DNA of 64,000 bases from Channa striata (lineage: Eukaryota > Chordata > Actinopteri > Anabantiformes > Channidae), in assembly GCA_033026295.1 (NCBI GenBank), contig CM065168.1:42110875-42174874 (forward strand). The letters run 5' to 3'. The notes beneath the pieces are model-generated. The model was not told where the DNA came from, did not search any database, and saw nothing but the letters and a program-made list of their open reading frames with translations. Numbering within the stretch: the stretch's first letter is position 1; each line of letters begins with the position of its first letter. Positions 27,078 through 40,700 of this stretch are shown here, piece after piece. The position numbers and the translations under genes were made by a program.

Positions 27078-28728
27078 CTAATGAGGGAGCGGCACCAGGA
27101 TATCCACGTAGTTTATGGGAAAGAAGCCCGACTGACCGTTGATCATGCCTTCATACCAGTTGTCGTCGATCTGATTGGTCAGGGTGATGATGTCGCCCTC
27201 TTTGAAACCAAGCTCGCCTTCGTTCTCTGGCTCGAAGTCGTAAAGTGCTCGACAACAGGGCTGGTCCATTGGGGCTGTGATAAAACAGAATTAAAAAGTA
27301 CGTGGCAGATTTTAGATTTAATTAGTTTTTTTAAAAGAAGAATAATAATATATAACTCAAGTGCTACAGTGTAGATGACTTCTTTATATGCAGATATGTT
27401 TATGTAAAACGTGTAAAAGGAGGTCTTTATAAGAAAGTGCCAACAAGATGGTCAATTTAACCTCGATAGGAAAGGGTCAACTTTTTTCAGTAGTTAGTCT
27501 GTTTAGGTCATTTTCAAACCTCTCAATTTGCTCTAATTCATATCTGTAGTAGTTAAAAAACATTCATTCCCCCCTTGGTTCAGTTTCCTTTCAAACAGAA
27601 ATATCCACACAAACCAAAATGCATCACGAGTCGCACAAGAATTGTCAAACCCAAACACTGCAGCAGTGGCTGAATGCACTTTAAAAAATTCCCTGCAAAA
27701 AAACACAGCTAGACACTTTGTAAAGAAGACAAGCTGTCAAATGGCTGGGTATGGATCTCAGTCTCAACCCAATCGAACCACACCAAGGGAGAAAATGAAG
27801 CAGACTTGATTCAGTCGGACAGAATAAGGTCTGCAATGCCTTTAGACTGCTTGACTGATGGTTCTCCTAACCCTAACGACTAATCTTCTTGCTTGTGTAA
27901 CTGTAGCCATCCTTGTCCTAAAGTCCCTTTTCTACTTAAATGAGCAATTTCAACGTCTACTACTTCCTGCTGATGGTAGTCCACCCCCAACTCCTCAGAC
28001 ATTTCACACTGGGTTCCCTTTGCAATTGTGATGAGGTGCTTTTCTCAGTGTTTCAGGGAGGAATTTCTTAGCAGAATAATGTGTGGGTCCAGGTTATTCG
28101 ATATCTGTCGAGTAGGTGTCCGAAATTGCAACTTGGCTAACAGACACGTTGAACCCTAATCAATCACAGCTTGCTGTCCTTCACCATTTGTGCTTACAGT
28201 TATGTAGTGTAATAGACAGAGTCAGAGAATTTGTCAATATAGCAATGAATCCAAAAATGCTATGTTTTTTTGGACCTGGGACTAGTCTGGCCCTTGTATA
28301 CGGTGTTTCAAAGCAGAGGACATAGTCCATTCAGGAATGTTTTTGATTAAATTATCGACTCATTAGCCCACCCAGATTATAATTCCAACCTCTACCTGGT
28401 GATCTTCCAGGGGATTTGGCAGAGTGTATTCCCCCATTGTGGCTCTCGCTGGGGGGCAGCAGTTCCAGTGTCATTCTGGGCTTCGGAGCGTACTCCTTCC
28501 TGGGTTTACTGGACACTTCCTTTATCCTGGATCACAGCCAGACACACACGATTTGTCTAAGCAGGTCAGCCCATTTTTATTCATTTATTTTCATCCCAGG
28601 CAGGGAGATAAAAATCAATACCTGTCCTCCATCTTACTGGAGATTTGCTGTAGGATTTCAGTAGCACGGCTGTGGTACTCCACCTGAGCTTGGACCAAAG
28701 CTGCCAGCTGGCTCACCTGCTCTATCTG

Positions 28729-28769
<41 letters not shown>

Positions 28770-31700
28770 TATGTTATTTCCTTTCCACAAGCTCTGCTCT
28801 GTGCCCACGCTGGGCCTGGGTCTGGCTTGGCACAGCATAGCACAGAATTAGTGCCCATGTGTAACTATAGCAACAGCATAAGTATTTTAAGAATCAAAAA
28901 GACATGGTGTATGTTTTATTGTTGTTTTCCTCTTCCTTAGTTCTTTAAAAGCCTGCATTAAATTAGTGTAAATTAATTATTGTGCTTTTCAGCACGAGTA
29001 AAAGCTTAGCATTGTCCTTACGTCGCTCTCCAGCAGGTTAAACATGCTCTGCTCGGCGATCTCTTTGCTCTCGTGGAACTTCTCCAGCGCCTGTTTGATT
29101 TCGTCTTCCTGAACTTTCCCCTGACGCTTCTTCTTGTAGTCAAAGTCCAGACGGCGGCCCTCCAATTTTTTCAAATGGTGCTGAAGTGCAGGATAAAAAT
29201 CACTTTGGTATCTACAAGGCATCTGCAGCAGGTGACTCTTCAAAGGCCACTTAAATTTCAATGGATTGCATTTCTGACTCAGTTATTTATGATTCACCTG
29301 GATCTCTTTGAGGTCTTTGTCGTGGAGATTCTGCAGTGGGTCAATGAAGTTCTGTTTGACCTCCATGTCCAGAGCGTCCTTCACCTCACCGAGCTCCTTC
29401 ATTGCCTCGCCAGCATCCATCAGCGCCAGGCCTGAAAGGAAGGTGCGAACAGTATTAAAGAGAAGCAAAAACGATAAAAAGAAAAGAAAAGGAAAACAGT
29501 GTTGCCACACTGTGAACAATTTAACAGACTCAGGTTTTTAATGAATTAGAGTGTGTTTAGTGGGTGTTGGTGACGTGCTGAGAGAGTGTGATGGATTGAA
29601 ACTGCACTTGACTTTGACAGCCACAGTCGATTTCAAGTGTTTTGCCAGTTTGTTTGACTCAAAACGCTTCGCAGGAAGCACTGCTCCGCAATCATTTGAC
29701 CACTTGCAGGTAAAAAAAGAAACATGCTTCTCAAGGGTGAAGCTTTAACAACGGTTTTGACACTTTGAACAAACACTTAGGAACATTAGATCTGTGCTTT
29801 GTTTATTGTATTTACAGTTTGAAGTTTTCAGACTGGCATCATATAATTTAGTGAGACAAAAAAATCTCCTCCTAAACATGTTCACCTAATTCCCTGCACT
29901 AACGTGCAGTTACAAATATATTACAGTCACCTGCATCACTACAGGAATCCAACTACTAATGAGCAAAAGTGAGTCACACATACAAAAATACTGCAAGTTA
30001 GCTGCTGAAAATGATGCGGGAATCCCAGCAGGTTAGATGTGGCTCTGGCTGCTTCAATTAGGAGGTTAGCGGGGTAACAGGCAACTCAGAGACTCCTGCA
30101 GCCATTTGCAGGAGCAATGAGAGCTCGGTTTTTAAATTAACAACATTTTTTCTTGCTTCTTGCTGCTAAGGTCAAAATGCCAAAAAACGTCACACAAAAT
30201 CATGATTTATCAGAAGCCAAGTTGAGAGAATTAAAGTTGGCAGCTGTAATGCAAACCTCAGGGTCACATTATCTGTAGAGCCTCACATGTTCACTGCATG
30301 TTATGTGAATCATAAAGGATATTAATAAACTAAACTGGCTTCAGTAACTCCTTCAAGCTCACAGGTCTTTACACCCACCAAAGCTGGATTCCTCTCCTAA
30401 CTCCCTTCCAAACTTCAACATGGCATCACCCAGGACAGTCTCAGCCTGTGGGTAACCAGGTCCCTTCTCCTGCCCGCGGATCTTTGACATGGTGTTGATC
30501 ATACTCAGCCTGGCTCTGGAAGCTTTTAGGACGCAGGAAACACTGACGTTAGTTTTCGGCTGCATGTTGTGGAAGATTTGTGTTTTTCAAACTGTGTGAG
30601 TTGTACCTGGATTAGGCTGTAAGTACTCTGTGGTTTTGGTCATGATGTCCAACACTGCTCTGCTGGTGATGTCCACCTTCTGCAGGGGACGACACACCGC
30701 AAACACATTTAAACACATAAGCATACACACTGATGATGATGATTATATCATTATATATCTCATTTATATATATATACTGTATATATACACACACACACAC
30801 ACTCTGTAATTTACAGTAGATGTTTTGTTTCCTTTGAGGACAACTTAAAGGATATAAGCAAGTATCATTTACATTGCTCTATTAAATTAAAATGAAAGTG
30901 TTGCAGGCAGTTGCAAAAAAACATGTACTGTAAAGTGCAGACATTTGTATCTGACAATTAAATATGATCTTTAAGGTGTTTTTACTTTCCATTATCTGCA
31001 AATTCATACTTACCGTCACTATATTAAAGATTGCACTTTGTTTACTGCCACATTTATTTAATATCTGTTTCTGTAACTGTAACAGTGATTTGATGTGATA
31101 TTATTCATGCTCACAAAACCTTTTGGATTGTTTTCTTTACGTTTTGTGTGACTTATAGAAAGAAAAATAGGCCGAGAGATATTTGCCTTTTCCATTTCCT
31201 TGAAGTCGTCATCGAGCTTGGTTCCTTCCGCCCCTCCAACCTTCTCACTGACTTTCTGTTATAGGAGACACAAAGGGAGAAAGGAAAGGTCAGGGTTTTC
31301 TTCTCTGAAAGACTTTAATGCTTTAAACCCACCCCGGGAGAAGAAAGAGCAGGCCGCTTTCAAAGACGTAATAAAGAGAGGAAGACTGGCCAAAGGAGGG
31401 GGAAATAACAGGGGATGCTCTGTGCTACAAGAGTTGACATAAAAACCAGAGAGGAGGCAGAGGAGTTAGAAACAGAGACCGTGTCGTGTGAGTTTTCACC
31501 TAACTGTACTCTCTACACTGTTAATAAAATATATTAAAATGAGTCACTTTATTCATCTGTATGTGGCAGCGAACGAGCATCAATAAAAGTGAGTCGACGT
31601 GAGCTTCACTTGCTTTATGTCATTGAATAAATAAAAAAAATATGAAATTGTACAACCAGAGTCTCTACATGACTCAGTATTGCTGATCTAATCGTGGAGT

Positions 31701-34683
31701 GAAGCTCGGTCACATCTCAGCCTCGGAATTAATTTTGCTGCCATATTTGGTAGAAAACAGCAGGATTTTCCTAGGTGCTGAATGAGGCGCCCGTGCTCCT
31801 GAATTGAGCAGCAGCGTTTCTCGCTGATATTTATCACATCAGCTGTCAGAGCTGACAGGAGCTGCTCTAAGGTTAAACGAGATACGGAAAATCCCAGACG
31901 CCGTGGGCCGTGAAAATTTACCTGTAAACAGGAGTGTCGCCGCTTTCCAGCAGCTGCTTCCTTTCTAAATACGGAGAAATGTGCATCGTTTGTGTGGTTT
32001 TCTGTGTTCTTCTGTGGATTTCGGATGATGTGTGTCTGCTGTGGATGATTTGTGCCCGTTTTCTAATTAGTCTTGAATCTTTCTGATTTTTTTTTGGTAC
32101 GTTCAGATCAGTGCCCATCACCTTTTGCATCTTTTTGTGGTTGTAATGCATCTCGCTGTGGTCATTTTATGTCTTTTAAATGGGCTCTCAAACAAAATAT
32201 ATGAACAGTAACGTTAAAGGATCTGGCTCGGTGCCCGACAGGCCCATTTAGCAATGTGTCCATGGATTTCTGCCTGACATTACAACAGTTGCACACTCAG
32301 GAACGAGCCTGGGCAAGGGAAATACAACCAGATCTGCAGCACTGCTGAAAACTAATGACACTGTCACACCAGCTTCCCACAACACAAGGGAAATTAATCA
32401 GGCCAGCAAAAACAGTGACAAATGGCAAATTTGGGAAACTAGTTCGTTTACCAGAAACAAACGTGATCAACTGATAGAACGAATGAATCTAAAGGAAGAG
32501 CAGAACAAGCTTTTTTGCTGTCACTATACACAGAGATCCAGCAGAGCAAATAAAGCCTGCGGCCTCTTTTTGATTCTCACTGGTGGACTTTTTCATCTTC
32601 AGCTGCCTTTACATCCTCAAACACATCTTTGCTCTGCTTGGTTTGTTGCTGTGGGAGCAGAAAATGCCGCAGAGTGACACCTCTTGCTTTCTAATAACCA
32701 CAGGTTGCCCGAAGGAGGAGGGAGGAGGCGAGTGGGATTTTCCACAATCGTGATTCATGTCAGACACCCACGCGCTCCTCACACACACACACACGCACAG
32801 ACACACACACCTCATCCAGTCCACTAAGGTGCCAGGAATAATCTCACAAACAACTCCATCTTACAGAATTTGTACATATCTTACAGATATTCACACATCA
32901 CATTACAATAAAGCCAGGTGAGTTATTTCCCACGACAGCAGATATGAAGGGAACACTGACGATACAGGTGTTCTCTGGTTCCTGCATTTACAGCCTTTAA
33001 ACATCACTGCACAGAGCTCAGAGAAACATTGCTAAGGAAGACAAGATGGAAGGACGGAGCAACCACGTCAGATCCAAACACAAAACATGAGTCCGCTGTA
33101 TTTGTTTTTGATTGGATATGAGGTAACAAGGTAATAATGGATGCAACTTTATTTTACGATAAAACTGACAAAAAAACGTGTCGCCAGGTGGAGCGGCGTG
33201 TGTGAAAAATGAACAGCCTAAACCGAGTTACATAAGAGTGAGTAGAGGAGACTCATCGTTGGTTTGGATCATACTCGTACAAATAAAGAACTACAATGAG
33301 TGGACTGTGATTACACGTACAGCAGCAGATGAGTAATCAGGTGGCTCTGACTTTCTTATGGAGCAGAGAACAGAGAAGTGATGGAAGATGCCGCAGACTG
33401 TCAGGCAGACAGAAAGAGACAACAACAAAGTCTCTGAATTTCTCAAATACACCGTGGGAAAGGACTCATTTAAGCTCTTGCAGACTTTCTTTTAGTTTCA
33501 CTGTTTGAATTGAATATGAGGAAGATGCAACCGTTTATCCACAAACTCCACTCTGCTACTTTGCAACCTGTTGTCATGTACATGTGCATAAGCAAGTTAG
33601 AAACTCGATGATGTGCAAACATGGTAGAGAAATGTTCATATTTACCTATGGAAACCACATTTGTTGTTTGCGTTACAGGTTATTTCACTACATGTAAATG
33701 CAACGATGCGATCACCACTATTTTTTTCCTGTAGATGCAAAAATGACTGTTGCTGACAGCTGTGACATGGGACGATGTAAAATGTCTGAAACCTTAATTT
33801 ACTGGTCACTATTGACTGTGTGTTATCTGTCAGACTGAAGACAAAATATGCAAATATAACACAAATGCACCAACATCCAGGTTTGTCTGTGATGTCGCAG
33901 TAGAATATGTGTAACATTTAAAACATGTCAAGGCTCACGAACACATGCTATACATGCACACACGTGGCTGCTGTATAAAATGACACACACACACACACAT
34001 TTGTTATGCAAACGCACAAAGCGACGTGCATTCCGTTGACTGAGCAGCTAGTGGTGTGTGAAGCAGATGTCGCACCTCTTCTTCACCAAACTAACAAACC
34101 GTGCAAACATAAAGGTAAATACGTGTGTTTATGTAACTGCCTGCACACCTGAGCACCTGTGTGTGTGTGTGTGTGTGTATGATGAAGAAAACATGTACTA
34201 TAAGCTTTGAAAACACCAAACAGCAGAGCAGGATGGAGAAGTGAGAAGGACGGATAGATGAGGAGGAAGAGGCAGTTGCCATGGAGACAAAGATCTGACT
34301 GGGTCCTCTTGTGTTTCCTACAAGACACACATTTGGTCTTTGTGTAATTGCAGGGACACTCATTGACATAATGTGTCCATTAGCCTCTTTCCACAAACTA
34401 ATTCTAACCCTGAACCCTTCTAAACCAAGTCCTAACCTTGTAACCCAATCCAGGGGGTGGCGGGGGAGTATGATACTAATGCCATAAATAATGTAATGCA
34501 ATTGATTCCTTAGAATATTTTACACCTGTATTCTGTCAACAAATTCCATATTAATGGCAAAAGGGAAAATCAGCGTTAGTCACCTCCTCAAGCTCAGTAC
34601 TGGTCACCTCTGTGCAGAACCACCACTTTCTAGCAGGCCTCTGGAGCTTAAAATATCCCCTCAGCTGTGGTTATGAATTAGAG

Positions 34684-34739
<56 letters not shown>

Positions 34740-37700
34740 CTGGCTGCAGAGACACACTGTTACATAATCGCTTGTGTGCAGAGTCACTGTCTGTTTTTCT
34801 GCCTGTTCACAAAGTGTTTGACACCAATTTAGTTCAGTGACCAGTTTTTTCAAAGTGCAACACTGAGAGATTATTTGATGTATTTTAACTATTTAACTAC
34901 TTTATTCCACATTTACCAGCTTTGCAATTATGTGTAACACTTCCTATTCCCTTAAACACAACACAACACAAAACACATAGAAGATAAAACTGTGTGATAC
35001 TGTAGCCGCTAGTGCTGCTCATGACGTCACGGTATTTGTGTGTTTACATTAGACCAACGTACATTTATTGCGTCTTTCAACAACATACACATTAGGTCAT
35101 TATTACACTATGTTAATAACAGGGTGGGGGGACAAACAAGGAGGCGCTGCTCGCTCTGTGTGGCAGGAACAAACACGCCATTCACGACTTGAACACAACT
35201 GAATTCTTAGGAAACTCATGTGGATTCACGTGTCCTGTACCTGATTTGTTTAGTAAAGCAGAATATATGACAACTCTGGTTTGGTTTTTTTAAATGCACG
35301 AGATGATTGTTCTGAGTGTGATTTGATGTTTAGTGTAAACTGACGTCATTTACATTCATATTATACTGAAAGTTACAATATTTTTTCTACAAAGTGATTT
35401 AAAAACAGAATTAAAGTCATTTCTAAATAAAATATAGTTAGAATCATTTAAAACATTAGAATGAATGACAAATTCAGGAAAAGCTGATGAAAATGAGACT
35501 TTTCTTCTAACATCAAATCTACTGTCAGAAATACACCTGTGCAGGGAACGTGATCAAAAAATTTCAACTGTCAACGTTACACTTTTTACATTGTCTTCAT
35601 ATAATTTTCGACTTTCTGTCACTCCCACTGCTTATTGTGTTACCTGTTTGGGTGGATGACGGTAGGTGGTTTGTGGGATCTAAACAGGAAACATAAACTT
35701 AGCACTGACTCATTTTATCAGCTGCAGGCACGAACTCTGCTTTTTAGCCCATGTTTGAGACACCATTGTGAATGCAGAATTATATTTGACCAGCTCCTGT
35801 TTTCCGTGTTCTCCTAAAAGTACAAAGAAGTACCAATTAATTTCTTTGATTATGATGAAAAGTAAAAACTGTGGTAATTCTCAAGCACATTCTGCAGGAC
35901 ATTCAGAGTTTTTCTGCATGATGTCTCATCAGATTTTTTATTTAAGAAAGCTTGGGAATTCTTGGATAGATTCTGGTGTCCCAGTGATTTGATTGATGAA
36001 CGTTTCTTTATAAAGAGCATCAGAGATAATGAGTGTCAAAATCCGTCCATCGTGTTTGCGTGGACAGAATTGACTCTTCAGTGCAGTGTGGTTTTGGTGC
36101 ATTTCCTGCAGAGTTTGCTGTGATGAGACACTGACTGTCTCATGTGTTGGATGTTTTTTGCCCCACAAAGCCACAAAAAAGTTGAGCTTTTAGTTTTGAT
36201 GGTAATAATCAGAGGAAAACTAAGAGTGGACCCACGGGTGCTGGTGGTAGAAGTCGTTTCACACCCACACACACACAGAAAGTAAAACTAACCACCCTGT
36301 AGACCACTGAGGCATTAAACACCCCATCTGTTGTGCATCTCCTCCTCCACAGTTGCCTGTTATCACTTTCATTTGTTTTTGTGACTCCCACTTCTTCAGT
36401 TATGTCTTTTACAGCCTTTTTCTCCTGTCCTTGGTCCTACATTCTCTCCCTTCCTCTCCCCATCTCGCTTCTTCACAGGCCCTTCTGTTGCGCAGTCACT
36501 GAGCCACAGAAAATTAAGCTTAATTACGCGCTCTTTTGAGAGGCTGACAGTAAAGAGGGCAAAGGTCAGAGGTCACGCCACCCTGATGGCAGATGGAGCC
36601 GATATCCCTCCCTTCTCTTGGGCTGACAGTAAAGAGGGTTCAACTATCAGACTGAAGGTCAGAGATCTTGGGTCAAAACGCCAACTCCCATTTATTGATG
36701 GCTGTGATGATTTTGGTCTTGCAAATGTTTTATTGAGAGATTGAAATAGTTTCAATACTTTTGATATTTTCTGCTCTTAATCAGTTTCATGCACTTAAAA
36801 AACAAATATATAAAAGCACAACTACAGAGAGAAAGAGAGTCTTATCAAAAAGGACAGGAAGGGAAAAGATGAAAATGGGAAGACCAAGGACAAGCAAACA
36901 CAGAACCTGTCCTTCGTGGAGACAGAACATCAATACTAGAAGACAAAATTAATGTTACCAATTCAAGAGAGGGAGAGGAAGAGCCAGATGTTGCATTTTC
37001 CATTTGGCATTTGGCATATAAGAATTGTGTTAAATCATGTGTCACTAATGTGGACATTCAGACAAACATGACAAGTTTGTTTTCCATCCACTTTCTCAAC
37101 TTTTTCCAGAGATTTGGCAAAATAAGAAACATGTTGTTTCCACTTGGCTGATGTGGGTAATTTGTTGCAACACTAACAGCAAAATGTTAAGAAGTGCATT
37201 GGGGAGGCGAGACTTAGAGAATAAATGATGTATATTAACACTGGATCTGTGTCGCATGCTGCAGATTCAAAGCTGTTCAGAAATGTAAATTTCTACGGCA
37301 TGTCTGCAGTTTTCTTCTTCACTGTAAATGAAAGTTGTTGTTTCTGTGTGCAGAGCTTGGAAAGCAGGGTTTTCACGCACTGGGAAGGAGGTGAAGAGGT
37401 TCAGCTGTCAGTGATGCTGCTGTTGCTCTTCAGTTTCATCAGCTCCTAAATGCAGGTGAATCTGACGCAAACAAACAGCCGCAGCTCATGATGTGTCAGC
37501 TGCACATTTAAATTAAAAGCAGAGGTCATTGTTTTGCTCTAAGTCTCAAGTAAGTTTCCAGCCCTGAGTAACAAGTCAAGTTATGAGTCACTGATCATAA
37601 AGTCCAAGTTCAGTTGCATGTTTTTATATAATTTTATTCAAGTTGTATCTAAAGTCATTGAAAACATGAGTCAAATCCGACTAAACTGCAAATAATGTGA

Positions 37701-40700
37701 CTCACGTGTCATGTGTCTCCATGTCAGGATAAAACTGATACTCAGACTAATAATCACCTGTATTGTTCTTTGCTTCCAGTGAGCAATGATTTTATAACCT
37801 TAGTCTGTAACACACTGCTCATTTCGTGTACAGGGGATAGTTATATCATCACATGCAGAGGGAAGGTGAATATTCAGGGAAATTATCCGAGCATGACGTC
37901 CAACACAAACAGCAATTTCTCCTTCCAGCTTAATTTAGCGTGGAATTATGATTCATCTCCTCATATTTTACTCATTAAAGAGAAAATGCTGGAGCCAGCA
38001 GCCATTTAATTACCAGACAAAGAGAGAGGGCGGGGGGGGGGGGGGGGGTTAGTGCAGTAAATTAGACTGGAAGAGCAATTATTCTGATATTTTGTGACAT
38101 GCAGCAACAAATCAGCCTTTAGAAATAACGTATACTTCAACATTTATTTACTTTTAAAGCTACATCTACAAACAGCTAATGTGAAACGACACTCTTACAA
38201 AGGAGAAAAGTCTCCTTAGCTGCGAAACTCTTGCACTTGTGTAAAAATCGTCTTCTTGCTTGGGTCTGAAAATGATGCTGTTAGAACTAGTGAAGTTGTG
38301 GGTTGATACACCAAAACAATGAGCTGAAAGTTACTAAAACAGTCCACAGATGTGAGAGGAACTGCAGTTTAAAAACCGTCTCATACTGACCTCAAATATT
38401 TTTTTTAACACCAATGCTCCTTTTAGACACAATATCTTTAAGTGAACAACAAAACAAAAGCCACATTTTCTTATTAGAAATTAGAAACATCAAAAGACAA
38501 AGTAACCACAGGTGAAGTAAGAGAGACACTGCAGAACTAAAGATGTGCAGGCTTTCGACATTTCCAAAGACGTGTTCGATTTTCTTTATAGAAAAAATAT
38601 GAAGGATGTGCCTTTATCCTCTGCTGTCTCACAGTTTAGGCGACTAAGCGCTTGTAGCACTTGAGAACAGTGACTAATTTTATGCTTACAGATTTGGAAT
38701 AGAAGCAGAAATAGAAAAAAGTAAGTGAGACAAGGACAGAAAACATCAGACATGAATGAAAACGATACAATTGATGTATCAGCAATTGAATCTTTAGACA
38801 GAGATGTTGATCTCTCAAAATCAATGCACTCTTCAGCAAGGACACTTGTTTCTGGGCTCCTGTTATCTAAAGTGTACAAAGGTTTCTGAACATAATCTGA
38901 TCCTAAAGCCTCTGAGATCCGAATCTGCCTTTGAGTGGATCAAACAGACAGGCAGGACAGGACTGATAGGATCAGGGGTTTGATGGCGAGGAGGAAGAGG
39001 AGGAGAAACTAAGAAGATAAATCACAAGAGACGGCGAGAAGCTGAGAGGTTACAGGTGGAAAACTGGGAAGTGAGAAAAGCAGGATCAACCGAAGATAAA
39101 AAGATGGGAGTACATTAGATAAAACTGGGGGGAAATGAAGAGTGGAGAGGTGGAAAATGGAAAATGCAATAAAAGGCGAAGCGTAGACGAGAAGAAATGG
39201 AGGGTAAAAAGGAAACAATAGGAAACCGGTCATGATAAAAGATGAAAACTAATTTTAAAAAATGTGCAGTGGGTGGAAAGAACAGGTGGGAAAGATCAGC
39301 GTGAAGCTTCATGTGTTGCTTTGTAATTCCTGCAGGTTTCAGCGTCTGCGGGCGTCATCTGAATTCTCAGGAGGCGACAGGTTTAAACAGGAGGCGTCTG
39401 AGTGGCTGCAGTGCAGCAGAAACACAACCACCAGCAGCTCTCATGCTTTATTTACAGGAGCAGAAGAAGCAGCAGAGGACGTAGTCATTGGAGTTACGTT
39501 CAACGACCTTGTGGTTTTGATGAATAATGACCTGATATTTGAGATGTTAACTACGAAAATACTGATTTATTTAGATCCAGCTGTAGTCAGGTCAGCCTTT
39601 GAACCACAGGCAGAGTTGGGGTCTGTCTGTTTTAGGTAATAAAGAAGCTGCTGTTCATCATCTCTTTGCTCCAGCTCAAAATCACCTGCTCAGTTTCAGT
39701 AAAATGTGGCACAAAATCCCACTGGTAGTTGCACGGATTCAACACAGGACTGTAAATCAAGCCTAATAGCACAGACGTGCCCTGTAAGGCGCCCCCGCAG
39801 GAGAGCAAACGAGATGAAGGGCCCTCGAGAATGTCTCTGATGCCCTTAATAATCAGACAGTAAGAGTCCACCACTGACCATCAGGCCTGCTTTTATTAAT
39901 TAAAACAGAAGATGAAACCACAAACGCACAGAGACTGTGGAGATGTGTGACAGCAACATGACGTGTTCACGAGTGTTGAGAGGTTTGGACTTAAGTCGGG
40001 AGGTGCTTGAGGCGGATGGTTAGGATACGAGAAGCTGACTTGTTTCCCACAGGTTCTACTCGGGTGACCCCACAGACTGTATCCATTTAAAACCTGCCTT
40101 TTTTGAGAAAGCTTGTAAGTAACTGCTCCTTGTTTGCTTAGTGTTAACATCTGATGGCTTTAAGAAGAAGAACCAGTTGACATGATTCCATCTTGGATAA
40201 CCAACCCTGGATGGCTGAGAATCTTCATCGATATATAAGGTGACGTTGGACGTCTGGCTCTAACGTGAATGACATGGTGGTTCAGTGGTTTGCACTCCTG
40301 GCTCACAGTTAGAATGTCATGGGATAGAATCTGCCACCTGACTGCGTTTTTTCTGTGCGGAGTTTGCATCATCACTGTTCTCCCACAGTCTAGAAAAGAC
40401 ATGCAGCTACATTAACTGAATGTGAGATTGTTCGACAAGCATAACCAGATGTTTGCATACCTGGTTAAATATGCAAAAACCACGTGACAGTCCTGTGTGG
40501 AAGCTCAATGCATTTTATCTTTTAGAAAAAAACAACGTATTGTCTGTAGGAAAACTAAGTGAGATTAAATAAATGACGTCCGTAACCACAACCTGGCTCA
40601 GAGGAAATCGAGAGGGCTTTTCATTTCTTTTCAGCCCTTGAGATTCTCCTCTGGGAATCACTTTAATGCTCAATCAATCGCTGATCACGGGGCTGGTCTA

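Noticed and set aside
40265..40300. Possible tRNA gene
   Set aside because: Box-A-like sequence only; no cloverleaf, and continues into a dispersed SINE-like repeat.
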